Assembly (NCBI GenBank): GCA_002353285.1
Contig: DEJJ01000028.1
Location: forward strand, 1 to 64,000
Direction of reading: 5' to 3'
Source of the DNA: Porphyromonadaceae bacterium UBA2751
GTDB taxonomy: Bacteria; Bacteroidota; Bacteroidia; Bacteroidales; Muribaculaceae
DNA length: 64,000 nt
Numbering within the stretch: position 1 is the stretch's first letter; each line of letters opens with the position of its first letter. Shown here one piece after another: positions 17,170 to 26,299 of this stretch. The notes under the pieces are model-generated. The model saw only the letters and a list, made by a program, of their open reading frames with translations. It did no database searches and was not told where the DNA came from. The translations under genes were made by a program, and so were the position numbers.

Positions 17170-18042
17170 TTATTTATTCTTCGGCTTCATCTTTTCATCT
17201 TTCACCGGCCAGTGATTGCGGTTGAGGGGAATTGTGTAATAAAGCGAGATTCCAAATGCCCACTTGCCATTACGAGCACCATAGCCTGAAATGTACCATG
17301 GCTTGCCACTGTCAATCTTCTTCTCCTTGAAAATGCCATGGAACTTCACTTCCCATCCTAAAGCCAGATTGCTGATGATGCCCACCTTGAGACCTAACAA
17401 AAACTCGCCCCACAGCGCATTGGAACTGACATCACGCATCTCGTAGTTGATGCCATACTCTCCCCAATAAGGGTTATTGATGTCAACGTTAGTGATGTCA
17501 TACTTAAATGAGCTATATCCCAGCCTAACACCAGCATACAGTTGATATCGCGGCTCGTTCTTGAACAAGAAATTGTAATTGGCACCCAATTTGAAGTAAG
17601 GTGACAGTTTGCCAGTGTAGGTAAAATTCATGTCCTGTGGAGTTTCCTTGGCCCTACCCAAACCCATCACAACCACTGGCTGGAAACGGTTCCACATGTT
17701 GAGTGTAGCGCTCAAGTCAAAGGAAGAGTACTTTTGTCCGAAGGCCATAAACACCGCATCGCCAAAGTTGAACCCAAGCGAGAGCTCTGTGAGCTTGGGA
17801 TAGTGAGGATAAATGCGAGCCAGCGAGTCTTTCACCTCTTTAGCCCTGGCCTGAGCCGAGTCGCCACTGAGATAACGCTGGATTACTTCCTCATCAGTGC
17901 CCTTGGGTGGCGTGAGCACCTTGTTGGTAGCAGGCTTCACTGGCGTGACCTTGCGCTCATTTTTCTCTTGCGCAGCTACTGTCACTGCCACCAGCGCAAC
18001 AATGACAAGGGTCACAATCCTGTGTAGTAACGCAGCTTTCAT
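17170..18042 (-). CDS. DUF6048-like outer-membrane beta-barrel protein
   Basis: The 290-residue protein has a signal peptide ending near VTVAAQ (about residue 25), a low-complexity charged region up to about 90, and then alternating amphipathic strands (LSLGFNFGDAVFMAFG, YQLYAGVRLGYSSFKY, WAFGISLYYTIPLN) of an outer-membrane barrel. It resembles the DUF6048 family of Bacteroidales. Its start overlaps the end of the DUF6452-like gene by four bases, so the two are probably made together. Function is unknown. Confidence 0.7.
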   Translation of the reverse strand: MKAALLHRIVTLVIVALVAVTVAAQEKNERKVTPVKPATNKVLTPPKGTDEEVIQRYLSGDSAQARAKEVKDSLARIYPHYPKLTELSLGFNFGDAVFMAFGQKYSSFDLSATLNMWNRFQPVVVMGLGRAKETPQDMNFTYTGKLSPYFKLGANYNFLFKNEPRYQLYAGVRLGYSSFKYDITNVDINNPYWGEYGINYEMRDVSSNALWGEFLLGLKVGIISNLALGWEVKFHGIFKEKKIDSGKPWYISGYGARNGKWAFGISLYYTIPLNRNHWPVKDEKMKPKNK

Positions 18043-18515
18043 TGCATGTGAATGTTGATTGTCACCACGTCGCTATTTGTGATGAGCTGGTTAAGAACTG
18101 TCACAGAATCGATTTCATTCTGTGTAAACTCCCACGAGGTAATTTTGAAGTTATACATTGCTCCACATTCCCTCGACTCAAAATAGGGGATGATGTCGTA
18201 GTTGAAAGTGATGGTATCGTTCTCGACATCGTCACTGTTATAGTCGAGTACATACTGGCACGAGTGGGCAGTAATGCGCAGTGGCAAGTAAACCTGTCCA
18301 GCACTTGCGTTGCGAATGATGGCACTGTCGTTAGGTGCGCCTATACCGTAAACTGTGAGGTTCTGCATCGTCACTTTAGCACCTTCATTAAGAAAGGCCG
18401 CCAGTGGAATGCCGCTGCTATTGCCCATGCAGTTATCGTTGCTGCACGACACAAGTGCCGCAGTGACACTCAGTGCCACCACCAAGCTTGCGCAATATTT
18501 TCCGCTTAATCTCAT
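18039..18515 (-). CDS. DUF6452-like lipoprotein
   Basis: The 158-residue protein has a lipoprotein signal peptide with lipobox AALVSC (C24) followed by SNDNCMGNSSG. The rest is beta-rich with two further cysteines (HSCQYVLDYNS and SRECGAMYNFKI). It matches the DUF6452 pattern seen next to DUF6048 genes in Bacteroidales. The gene is translationally coupled to the barrel protein downstream. A shared envelope role is an inference. Confidence 0.7.
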   Translation of the reverse strand: MRLSGKYCASLVVALSVTAALVSCSNDNCMGNSSGIPLAAFLNEGAKVTMQNLTVYGIGAPNDSAIIRNASAGQVYLPLRITAHSCQYVLDYNSDDVENDTITFNYDIIPYFESRECGAMYNFKITSWEFTQNEIDSVTVLNQLITNSDVVTINIHMQ

Positions 18516-18557
18516 CGCCTAAGAAATCTCAATTTAAAAAACTCCCACTCCTCACTG

Positions 18558-19514
18558 TCAACTCTTAATTTCCTCCTCAATCTCGTAGTGATTGCGACCT
18601 GCCGAGTTGCGGGCAATAAGCTCGCCCAGAAAGCCTGTGAGGAATAGCTGCGTGCCCAGTATCATGCAAGTGAGCGCGAGGTAGAAGTAAGGCGAGTCGG
18701 TAACCAGAATGTAGTGGTTGCCAGCGTGCATGTTATAGAGCTTGATAACGCCCACGGCAATAACAGCGATGAGGCCAATGAAGAACATCAAGCTACCCAG
18801 CAAGCCAAAGAAATGCATGGGTTTAACCCCAAACTTCGACTGGAACCACAGTGTCATCAAGTCGAGATAACCATTGACAAAGCGGTCAAGTCCAAATTTC
18901 GACTTGCCATACTTGCGTGCTTGATGATGAACCACCTTCTCGCCTATCTTGTCGAAACCAGCATTCTTGGCCAGATAAGGGATGTAGCGGTGCATGTCGC
19001 CATACACCTCAATGTGCTTCACCACATCGCGCCGATAAGCCTTCAGGCCGCAGTTGAAGTCGTGAAGATTCTTGATGCCGCTCACCTTGCGCGCTGTGGC
19101 ATTAAAAAGCTTAGTGGGGATAGTCTTCGACAGTGGGTCGTAACGTTTCTGTTTCCATCCACTCACCAAGTCGTAACCATCTTCAGTGATCATTCGGTAC
19201 AGTTCGGGAATCTCGTCGGGTGAATCTTGCAAATCGGCATCCATGGTAATCACCACATCACCTTGCACGCGTTCAAAGCCAGTGTAGAGCGCAGGCGACT
19301 TGCCGTAGTTTCGACGGAAGCTCACCCCCTTGATGCAGGGGTTCTTCTCGCTCAGCTGCTTAATAACTTGCCACGACTCATCGGTGCTGCCGTCGTTAAT
19401 CATCAGCACCTCATAGCTGAAGTTGTGCTCATTCATCACACGCTCAATCCAAGCTGCAAGCTCAGGCAGCGACTCAGCCTCATTAAAAAGTGGTACTACA
19501 ACCGAAATATCCAT
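18558..19514 (-). CDS. Glycosyltransferase family 2, dolichyl-phosphate-mannose-synthase-like
   Basis: The 318-residue protein has an N-terminal GT-A domain, starting MDISVVVPLFNEAESLPEL, with the nucleotide-sugar motif MDADLQDSPDE near 93-103, and two C-terminal membrane segments (about 232-256 and 273-292). This plan matches GtrB/ArnC/DPM-type enzymes, which move a sugar from a nucleotide to undecaprenyl phosphate. The sugar is unknown. The gene follows the DUF4199 gene 33 bases downstream and probably shares its promoter. Confidence 0.9.
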   Translation of the reverse strand: MDISVVVPLFNEAESLPELAAWIERVMNEHNFSYEVLMINDGSTDESWQVIKQLSEKNPCIKGVSFRRNYGKSPALYTGFERVQGDVVITMDADLQDSPDEIPELYRMITEDGYDLVSGWKQKRYDPLSKTIPTKLFNATARKVSGIKNLHDFNCGLKAYRRDVVKHIEVYGDMHRYIPYLAKNAGFDKIGEKVVHHQARKYGKSKFGLDRFVNGYLDLMTLWFQSKFGVKPMHFFGLLGSLMFFIGLIAVIAVGVIKLYNMHAGNHYILVTDSPYFYLALTCMILGTQLFLTGFLGELIARNSAGRNHYEIEEEIKS

Positions 19515-19547
19515 ATATCTTGTGTGTCTTGCAATTCGTTATTTCTG

Positions 19548-20096
19548 TCAAAATTCTGTATTTTGTTCTTTAGATTTCAGGGGCACTTTGATGGCTATCA
19601 ATGCCGTGATTGCGCCTCCCACGCAGCCTAGGCTCGAGGTGAGCCAGAACATCTGCACGCAAAAGTCGAACGGCGTGGGCAGCATGTTGTTATCCACTGC
19701 CTTCTCAAGCACCTCAACGAATTCACGTGCATTGCCACCAGGCAATTGCTTGTAGGCATCGATTACGTAATGCGCCTGCTCATACACGAAATCAGGACGC
19801 ACATAGGTGATGAGCACATAGGTGGCCAATCCACAAATCAGCCCGCCACCTATCGTCGTAAAGATGCCAAGAGTCCAAAGCTCGCTGAAGGTTGCGAATC
19901 CTTCACTCTCCACATAACGCTTGCGCTGAAAATAATAAATCAGAACTGGCGCTATAACCGCCACAACCAGCGTGACTATTGACAGCAGCGGCACCTTGTC
20001 GCCAAAGAGCATAGCAACCGATGCCACAAGCAGCAACGCACCAAATGGCACGCCCAGCTCGGCACTCTTTATGAACACGTTCTTCTGTCCTTCCAT
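19548..20096 (-). CDS. DUF4199 family membrane protein
   Basis: The 182-residue protein has four membrane segments (about 12-29, 35-55, 73-98 and 145-167) with charged loops, the plan of the DUF4199 family. Genes of this family often stand next to a GT2 gene in Bacteroidota, as here. Function is unknown; an accessory role for the glycosyltransferase is possible. Confidence 0.8.
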   Translation of the reverse strand: MEGQKNVFIKSAELGVPFGALLLVASVAMLFGDKVPLLSIVTLVVAVIAPVLIYYFQRKRYVESEGFATFSELWTLGIFTTIGGGLICGLATYVLITYVRPDFVYEQAHYVIDAYKQLPGGNAREFVEVLEKAVDNNMLPTPFDFCVQMFWLTSSLGCVGGAITALIAIKVPLKSKEQNTEF

Positions 20097-20136
20097 AATA
20101 TCATGAGCACAGCACTATCGCCACGCTTACAATTTG

Positions 20137-20167
20137 CAAAGATAGCACTTTTTAATTGGTACAACAA
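20137..20167 (-). promoter_or_regulatory. Promoter of DUF4199-GT2 operon
   Basis: Minus-strand TTG (20165-20167), 20 bases, then TATCTTTG (20137-20144). It lies 41 bases before the DUF4199 start. Confidence 0.8.
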
Positions 20168-20267
20168 TTAATGACAACATATTTTTGTTTTTTTATTTAA
20201 TGTGGCACACAATTACTATCAACACAACTAACCACCACACATCTATTCACAATGTGTTTTTTTAATC

Positions 20268-20298
20268 TTGCTTTTTCATTACACATCCACTACCTTTG
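20268..20298 (+). promoter_or_regulatory. Promoter within element A
   Basis: TTG (20268-20270), exactly 20 bases, then TACCTTTG (20291-20298). The same arrangement is kept in element B, including ACACATCCA between the boxes. Confidence 0.75.
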
Positions 20299-20581
20299 CG
20301 CGCACACACATTCATTTAATAACATTAAAGCATACAACCATGACACAAAAAAAACATTTATTTTGTCCCACACACCTCAAGCACGCAGCGCCACCTGCAA
20401 TCTGCAACCTGGCGGCACATTTTTCGCCATTACAAACATTAAGCATTTCGCTCGGTTTTGCTTAAAACCCTAAATAGAACACACTTATTATGATAACAAA
20501 TATTCAAAGCGCAAAAACAAAAAAATCAAAAAGTGTCCCATTTTCATCTTTTTGGCAAAAATCGTGCTTACAATCCGAAAC

Positions 20582-20670
20582 TGAGTCAGTGAGTCACTTG
20601 AGTCAGTTGAGTCAAGCGAGTCAGTTGAGTCAGTTGAGTCAAGCGAATCAAGCGAGCCAGGTGAGCCAGG
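20582..20670 (+). repeat. Tandem 9-base repeats in element A
   Basis: About ten units related to TTGAGTCAG or GCGAGTCAA, one of them eight bases long. Element B has about seven units of the same kind at the matching place. Confidence 0.9.
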
Positions 20671-20807
20671 CGATTCCACAAGGCAATATTTCACGATAAC
20701 ATCGATTGTTCGATTATTCGTTACTCGACTATTCGCCCCACCACAACTATAAAACCAACAACCATCCCCCTTCCCACAAAGTTTTTTTCAAAAAAATTGG
20801 TTGCGAG

Positions 20808-20838
20808 TTGTTCAATTATAAATTAAGCAGTAACTTTG
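20808..20838 (+). promoter_or_regulatory. rpoN promoter
   Basis: TTG (20808-20810), 20 bases, TAACTTTG (20831-20838), 28 bases before the rpoN ATG. It lies after element A, so rpoN does not depend on the element's promoter. Confidence 0.85.
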
Positions 20839-20866
20839 TGATTATATTCACAACAATAAGTGTAAC

Positions 20867-22390
20867 ATGAGCGAGAAAGATAATTTTCAACAGATACAAA
20901 AGTTGAGTCAGGAGCAAATCCAGACGCAACGCGCAACGCTCAACCAGATGCTCCTCGGAGAACTCATCGAGATGAACGACGAGGGCATCAAGGAGCGCAT
21001 CGAAGCCGAGCTCAACGACAATCCCGCACTGGAAGAGGCCAGCGACACCAGCGACGACCAGGACAACTTTAGCGACATCAGCGACGATGGCAACGACGAC
21101 ACCACTGCCGAGGTGGGTCAAGGCAATGACGACCCATTTGACTCGCCCTACACCCAAAACGACGATGACGACAACAACTCCGATGCCATCGACGACGGGC
21201 TCGCCATGATAGCATCGTCGCGCAAGAAGCGAGTTGCCGACGACGTGTATCGCCCCCCAGTGGTCAACGAGGCATCGATGATGGAGGTGCTCATGAACCA
21301 GGTGCGTGAGCGCGACCTCACCGACCGCCAGTTGCTCATTGCCGAGTACATTGTGGGCGAAATCGACGACGACGGTCTCATGCGACGCCCCATCACTTCG
21401 ATATGTGGCGACATCATCTCGCGCGAGAACGAGTTTGTCACACCTCAAGAGGTGCAAGATGTGCTCGAAGTCATCCAAGACCTTGAGCCAGCAGGCATTG
21501 CAGCCACCAACACACGCGAGTGCATCCTGCTGCAAATCGAGGACATGAAAGGCGTCGACATCGAGGCCGCACAAGTGGCACATGCTATTGTCGACAAGCA
21601 TTTTGAAGCCTACGAGCGACATCACTACGACAAAATCCTGAGCGTGCTCAATATCGACAAGGACACCTTTAACGAAGCCGACAAAATTATAAAGCGCACC
21701 AATCCACGCCCTGGCAACATGTTCAACAGTGGCGAGCGTATGGCAAACGCCACACACATCACCCCAAACTTTGTGATCACCACCGACGACAATAAGCTAC
21801 AGCTCACTGTGGTGAACGACATCCCCGAACTACAAATATCGGAGAGCTACGAAATTGAATACCAGCGGTTATCTAAGAAGGGCAAGAATGCCAAAATAGG
21901 CGACGAGGAACTCACCATCAAGCGTCAATATGAGAACGCCACTAATTTCATCATGCTACTCAAGCAGCGCCAGGAAAAGCTCTACAAGATAATGAAAACC
22001 ATAATGCTGCGTCAGCAGGAGTTCTTCATCACAGGCGACACACAGGCCCTCAAGCCACTGGTGCTCAAGGATGTGGCCGATGCCACTGGCTATGATGCCT
22101 CGACCATCTCACGTGCTCAGCAAAACAAGTGGGTCGACACCAACTGGGGCATCTTCCCCGTGAAGTACTTCTTTGTCAAGAGGGTGAACGAGAACGATGC
22201 TTCATCCACTGCCATCAAGGAGATAATCAAGGAAATGATTGATAATGAGGATAAGACCAAGCCATTGAGCGACGACCGCCTGTGCGAAGCTCTTCAAGAA
22301 AGAGGTTTCGACATCAAGCGGCGCACGGTTGCCAAGTACCGCGACAGCCTCAAGATTCCAGTCGCTCGACAGCGCAAAACCCTCCACTAA
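20867..22390 (+). CDS. rpoN: RNA polymerase sigma-54 factor
   Basis: This 507-residue sigma factor directs RNA polymerase to -24/-12 promoters and needs an AAA activator to open DNA. Region I is at the N-terminus (QKLSQEQIQTQRATLNQMLL), followed by a long acidic region II rich in Asp (about 45-105). The core-binding and DNA-binding parts follow, with LKDVADATGYDASTISRA near 405-422, and the RpoN box RRTVAKYR sits near 485-492. The protein is full length. No sigma-54 activator gene lies in the window. Confidence 0.97.
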   Translation: MSEKDNFQQIQKLSQEQIQTQRATLNQMLLGELIEMNDEGIKERIEAELNDNPALEEASDTSDDQDNFSDISDDGNDDTTAEVGQGNDDPFDSPYTQNDDDDNNSDAIDDGLAMIASSRKKRVADDVYRPPVVNEASMMEVLMNQVRERDLTDRQLLIAEYIVGEIDDDGLMRRPITSICGDIISRENEFVTPQEVQDVLEVIQDLEPAGIAATNTRECILLQIEDMKGVDIEAAQVAHAIVDKHFEAYERHHYDKILSVLNIDKDTFNEADKIIKRTNPRPGNMFNSGERMANATHITPNFVITTDDNKLQLTVVNDIPELQISESYEIEYQRLSKKGKNAKIGDEELTIKRQYENATNFIMLLKQRQEKLYKIMKTIMLRQQEFFITGDTQALKPLVLKDVADATGYDASTISRAQQNKWVDTNWGIFPVKYFFVKRVNENDASSTAIKEIIKEMIDNEDKTKPLSDDRLCEALQERGFDIKRRTVAKYRDSLKIPVARQRKTLH

Positions 22391-22421
22391 ACACAGAACT
22401 CTACACTAATTACTTATCAAA

Positions 22422-23072
22422 ATGGCATCACGACTGGCAAGAATAAGATTTCTCGATGAGGCAGCACGACTGGTATCCACCATGCTCAGCCCTTTGCTCA
22501 CACCCAGCTACGGATTGTTCATGGCACTAAGCATCTCGCCCAAGGTGCTCGACAGCACTGGCGCACGCATCAACCTGTTGCTCATTGTTTTTGGCATCAC
22601 ATGCGTGCTTCCCATGGCCACTATTGCAGTGCTGCACAACTTCAAGCTCATCAAGGACAAGCGCATGATCAATCGCAGAGACCGCCTCATCCCCTACATC
22701 ACTGCCACAATCTACTACTTGGGTGCAGTGTGGTACATGAGCTACACCCATGAGCCACGATGGCTGGTTATGTTTGCCGCAGGTGGTGCTCTATCATGCC
22801 TGATTTCTACTTTAATCAACATCAAGTGGAAGATAAGTGCCCACATGGCAGGCATGGGAGGCGTGGTGGCGCTACTGTGGCAAATCGATGCCATGAACCT
22901 CGAAGTGATAAGCCCAGTGTGGATGTTATTTTTCGTGCTGGTTGCCATAGGGCTATCGGGCCTGCTTGGGTCGGCTCGAATGCTTCTCAAGCGCCACGAC
23001 TTGCCGCAAGTGCTCGCAGGCTTTGTCAACGGCCTGCTGTGTGTGTCGCTCATGATGCGCCTCTTTGGATGA
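22422..23072 (+). CDS. PAP2-like integral membrane protein
   Basis: The 216-residue protein has about six membrane segments. The pieces KISAHMAGMGG and HDLPQVLAGFVNG lie where PAP2 phosphatases carry their SGH and late histidine motifs, so a lipid-phosphatase-like fold is likely. The lysine-arginine motif of active PAP2 enzymes is not clear, and activity is uncertain. It follows rpoN after 31 bases and is probably cotranscribed. Confidence 0.65.
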   Translation: MASRLARIRFLDEAARLVSTMLSPLLTPSYGLFMALSISPKVLDSTGARINLLLIVFGITCVLPMATIAVLHNFKLIKDKRMINRRDRLIPYITATIYYLGAVWYMSYTHEPRWLVMFAAGGALSCLISTLINIKWKISAHMAGMGGVVALLWQIDAMNLEVISPVWMLFFVLVAIGLSGLLGSARMLLKRHDLPQVLAGFVNGLLCVSLMMRLFG

Positions 23073-23168
23073 GCCATTGAAGTCTAACCACAAGTTCTTA
23101 CTAAACCACAACTTCTGTATTAATTGTAAATCAATATTTTTAAGATAAAAATTTAAACATTTGATTTA

Positions 23169-24980
23169 ATGTTCAACTATCAACGCCGCAACACTATTAC
23201 TGTCAAAATAGGAAACACTCCTCTGGGAAGTCAATATCCAGTAAGAGTGCAGTCGATGACAAACACCTCGACCAACGACATCGAGGCCAGCGTTGAGCAA
23301 TGCCTACGCATTGCCAACGCTGGGGCCCACTACGTGCGCCTCACCACTCAAGGTGTGAAAGAGGCCGAGAACCTGGGGCGAATTCGCACCGAGCTGCGCA
23401 ATCGTGGCTGTGACGTGCCTCTTGTGGCCGATATCCATTTCAACCCACGCGCCGCAATGGTTGCGGCACAAGTCACCGACAAGGTGCGCATCAATCCTGG
23501 CAACTTCGTTGACCCTGCACGCCAATTCAAGAGCTTGACTTATACCACCGAGCAATACCAAGCTGAACTGCAACGCATCCACGACAAGCTCGTGCCTTTT
23601 ATCGACCTGTGCCGTGAGCATGGAACTGCAGTGCGTCTGGGCGTGAACCACGGTTCGCTGAGCGATCGCATCATGAGCCGTTATGGCAACACCGCCGCAG
23701 GCATGGTTGAGAGCGTGATGGAATACCTGCGAGTCTTTGTTGAGCAACGATTTATGGATGTGGTAATCTCGATGAAAGCGTCAAATGTGGTTGTCATGGT
23801 AGAAGCCGTGCGACGACTTGTGGCCGCTATGGATGCCGAGGATATGCACTTTCCTTTGCATTTAGGTGTCACCGAGGCAGGATTTGGCGAGGACGGACGC
23901 ATCAAGAGCGCTGTGGGCATTGGCGCACTCATGAGCCAGGGCTTGGGCGACACCATTCGCGTCTCGCTCAGCGAGGACCCCGAGCTCGAGGTGCCTGTGG
24001 CTAACAAACTTGTGGATTACATTGCAAGCCGCAGCGGCCATCCTCACATTGAGGGACATTACAGCAAGGGCTACAACCCATTGATGCCTGAGCGACGCAT
24101 CGGTCACAACATCGCAGGCTTGGTGGGTGGCAAGAATCCCATAGTCATTGCCTCATGCCGCCCCAATGAGATCATCGGAAACCGTCGCCCCGATTTCTTC
24201 TTCAGCACAAGTGGCGCACTAAACCAGAGCGACAACTTCATCGTGCCCGCAAGCAACTATCACGGCGAGGACCGCACCTATCCCCTGTTCACGCTCCACA
24301 ACTGGGATGCGACCATCGATGCTCCCATCAAATGGCTTGAGGTGCCAGCAAGCACACCTGTGGAGCAACTACTCTTCCTCAAGGATTGTGAAAACGTGGC
24401 ACTGATAATCAAGCACGACAACATTAACGTGAGTGGATGCCAGCAGGCCTTGACTCACGCCCTAATCGATGCTGGCATTAATTGCCCTGTAATCCTTCAC
24501 AACATCTACAACGACGTCGACAGCGAGTGGCTGCAGGTTAAGGCTGGTGCCGACCTTGGAGCTGTGTTGCTCAATGGACTCGGCGACGGCACTTGGCTCG
24601 AAGCGCCCAACTATAATAATCAAAACGAAGTGGTGGGATTTGCCTTTGCTATCCTACAAGCTGCACGCCTGCGCACTACCAAGACCGAGTTCATCTCGTG
24701 CCCAAGCTGCGGGCGCACTATGTTCGACCTCCAAACCACCGTGCACCGCGTGCAAGAGGCAACCCAGCACCTCACCCACCTCAAAATTGGCGTGATGGGC
24801 TGCGTGGTAAACGGACCTGGCGAGATGGCCGACGCCGACTATGGCTACGTGGGTGCTGCAGTGGGCAAGATAAGTCTCTACAAGGGTAAGCAGTGCATCG
24901 AGAAAAATATCCCCGAGGACGAAGCTATAACGCGCCTTGTAGCACTAATCAAGGAAAACGGCGACTGGGTAGATCCATGA
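23169..24980 (+). CDS. ispG: 4-hydroxy-3-methylbut-2-enyl-diphosphate synthase
   Basis: This 603-residue iron-sulfur enzyme makes HMBPP in the MEP isoprenoid pathway. The N-terminal TIM barrel begins RNTITVKIGNTPLGSQYPVR and contains VPLVADIHFNPRAA. The C-terminal domain holds the cluster cysteines in ISCPSCGRTMFD and GCVVNGPGEMADADYG. At about 600 residues it is the long form with an internal extra domain, as in plants and Bacteroidota, against about 370 in Escherichia coli. Confidence 0.97.
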   Translation: MFNYQRRNTITVKIGNTPLGSQYPVRVQSMTNTSTNDIEASVEQCLRIANAGAHYVRLTTQGVKEAENLGRIRTELRNRGCDVPLVADIHFNPRAAMVAAQVTDKVRINPGNFVDPARQFKSLTYTTEQYQAELQRIHDKLVPFIDLCREHGTAVRLGVNHGSLSDRIMSRYGNTAAGMVESVMEYLRVFVEQRFMDVVISMKASNVVVMVEAVRRLVAAMDAEDMHFPLHLGVTEAGFGEDGRIKSAVGIGALMSQGLGDTIRVSLSEDPELEVPVANKLVDYIASRSGHPHIEGHYSKGYNPLMPERRIGHNIAGLVGGKNPIVIASCRPNEIIGNRRPDFFFSTSGALNQSDNFIVPASNYHGEDRTYPLFTLHNWDATIDAPIKWLEVPASTPVEQLLFLKDCENVALIIKHDNINVSGCQQALTHALIDAGINCPVILHNIYNDVDSEWLQVKAGADLGAVLLNGLGDGTWLEAPNYNNQNEVVGFAFAILQAARLRTTKTEFISCPSCGRTMFDLQTTVHRVQEATQHLTHLKIGVMGCVVNGPGEMADADYGYVGAAVGKISLYKGKQCIEKNIPEDEAITRLVALIKENGDWVDP

Positions 24981-25073
24981 TGGCTTTTGAAGCAAGTCAC
25001 AGCAACAAATTGCTGCTTGAAAAAAAATGATTACCTTTGCACACTAACTTTTAAGAATACTGGAAAAGACTAA

Positions 25074-26258
25074 ATGTTTTTCTCGCTAAATATACATTAT
25101 TCTATATGGGCCATGCTCGCCGCCGCATTGATAATGTCGCTGGTGTGGATTGTGTGGTATAACCGTCGCAGCATGAAGCTGTTGAAGTTTATAAAATACG
25201 AAGAACGCACACGTCGATATCTATATCCTGAAGACATGCCCTCGGTTTCGGTAATCGTCTTTGCCAACAACGACGAGAAGTGGCTCAACAAGTTCCTCCC
25301 CACTATCATGAAGCAAAACTACCCTGCACCATTTGAGGTGATTGTGGTGGACGACGCTTCATTCGACGGCACCAAGGACCTGGTGGGTGACATGATGGTA
25401 TATTTCGACCACCTGAAAATTGTCACAGTCCCCGACCAAACACGCTCGCTCTCGCGCAAGAAACTGGCACTGATGCTCGGCATCAAGGCAGCGCAGCATG
25501 ATGTGATACTCACCACTAACGCCAATTGTCAAGTCAAAAGCGACCGATGGCTCATGGCAATGATGCGAAACATGGGGCCAGGCGTTGATGTGGTGCTGGG
25601 CTATTCACATTTTGCTCACCACGAGGATCATGGCATTGGCAAGAACTACCGCACCCTTGATGAGATGACCACTGCTATGCAATGGATACTGAGCGCTGCC
25701 AAGGGCAAGCCTTACCGAGGCATCAGCGACAACCTGGCTTACCGCAAACAGGTGTTCTTCGACAACAAAGGTTTCTCGAAATCGCTCGACATGAAGTGGG
25801 GCGATGACGACATCTTCGTGAGCGAGATTGCTACACCACACAACACCAGGCTCGAGCTGATACCAGCAAGCATTGCAACTACCTACTACGACGACCTGCC
25901 ACACGCATTCAGCATCCTCAAGTCGCGTCGCGACTTCACATCGCATCATGTGAAATACAAAGCACAATTTCGATGCCAAGCCTGGATGTCGCTAATCTAC
26001 TGGCTGCGACTGGCAGTCCTTGCAGCAGCTGTAGCGCTAAGCTACACTAATCTTGCAGTAATCATTGCTGCAGTGCTCGTGCTACTGATCACATGGCTGC
26101 CCATGATGCTTGCCACCTTCCGCAACTGCTACCTGCTGCAATTGCCACTGCTGTTGTTCTCAGTGCCATTATTCACACTACTGCGCCCTGTCATCAACAC
26201 TGGCTATAAGATTAAAGGGCTCTTCACACGCAAGAATAACTACACGTCAATAATGTAG
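25074..26258 (+). CDS. Membrane glycosyltransferase family 2
   Basis: The 394-residue protein has one N-terminal membrane segment (about 7-25), a GT-A domain (PSVSVIVFANNDEKWLNKFL, VVDDASFDGTKDL, TTNANCQVKSDRW) and about three C-terminal segments from residue 310. The plan resembles GT2 enzymes that build or modify envelope polysaccharides. GDDDIFVSE at about 243-251 corresponds to the acceptor-side acidic motif. The product is not known. An acyltransferase gene follows. Confidence 0.85.
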   Translation: MFFSLNIHYSIWAMLAAALIMSLVWIVWYNRRSMKLLKFIKYEERTRRYLYPEDMPSVSVIVFANNDEKWLNKFLPTIMKQNYPAPFEVIVVDDASFDGTKDLVGDMMVYFDHLKIVTVPDQTRSLSRKKLALMLGIKAAQHDVILTTNANCQVKSDRWLMAMMRNMGPGVDVVLGYSHFAHHEDHGIGKNYRTLDEMTTAMQWILSAAKGKPYRGISDNLAYRKQVFFDNKGFSKSLDMKWGDDDIFVSEIATPHNTRLELIPASIATTYYDDLPHAFSILKSRRDFTSHHVKYKAQFRCQAWMSLIYWLRLAVLAAAVALSYTNLAVIIAAVLVLLITWLPMMLATFRNCYLLQLPLLLFSVPLFTLLRPVINTGYKIKGLFTRKNNYTSIM

Positions 26259-26299
26259 TGGAGCGGAAAGAGGATGTGTAAGAAACCCGCAAATACGAA

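Larger units (their letters stand above)
20255..20737 (+). repeat. Element A: non-coding dispersed element with its own promoter
   Basis: This stretch of about 480 bases matches an inverted copy at 39987-40435 over its whole length, with small gaps. Shared landmarks in order are a promoter (TTG 20268-20270, 20 bases, TACCTTTG 20291-20298), a TTCATTWAATAA segment, GTCCCACACACCTCAAG at about 20365-20381, a TGCAATCTG segment, TTATGATAACA at about 20487-20497, AAAAAGTGTCCCAT, GTGCTTACAATCC, and then a 9-base tandem array of TTGAGTCAG-type units at 20582-20670 (about ten units). The copies share promoter and body but no coding bias. It precedes rpoN, which has its own promoter downstream. It could be an RNA gene or a non-coding mobile repeat. 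Confidence 0.75.

Noticed and set aside
20341..20466. 41-codon frame starting MTQKKHLF in element A
   Set aside because: The matching region of element B is out of frame and has stops, so it is not a kept gene.
20490..20699. 69-codon frame in element A and its 54-codon partner (40037-40201, minus)
   Set aside because: Both start MIT and share about 21 of 33 residues, but changes fall mostly at second codon positions, and the tails are read in different frames. Conservation is at the nucleotide level.
20816..21757. 313-codon frame on the minus strand over rpoN
   Set aside because: It is a shadow of rpoN in another frame. The rpoN frame has the sigma-54 motifs and a promoter.
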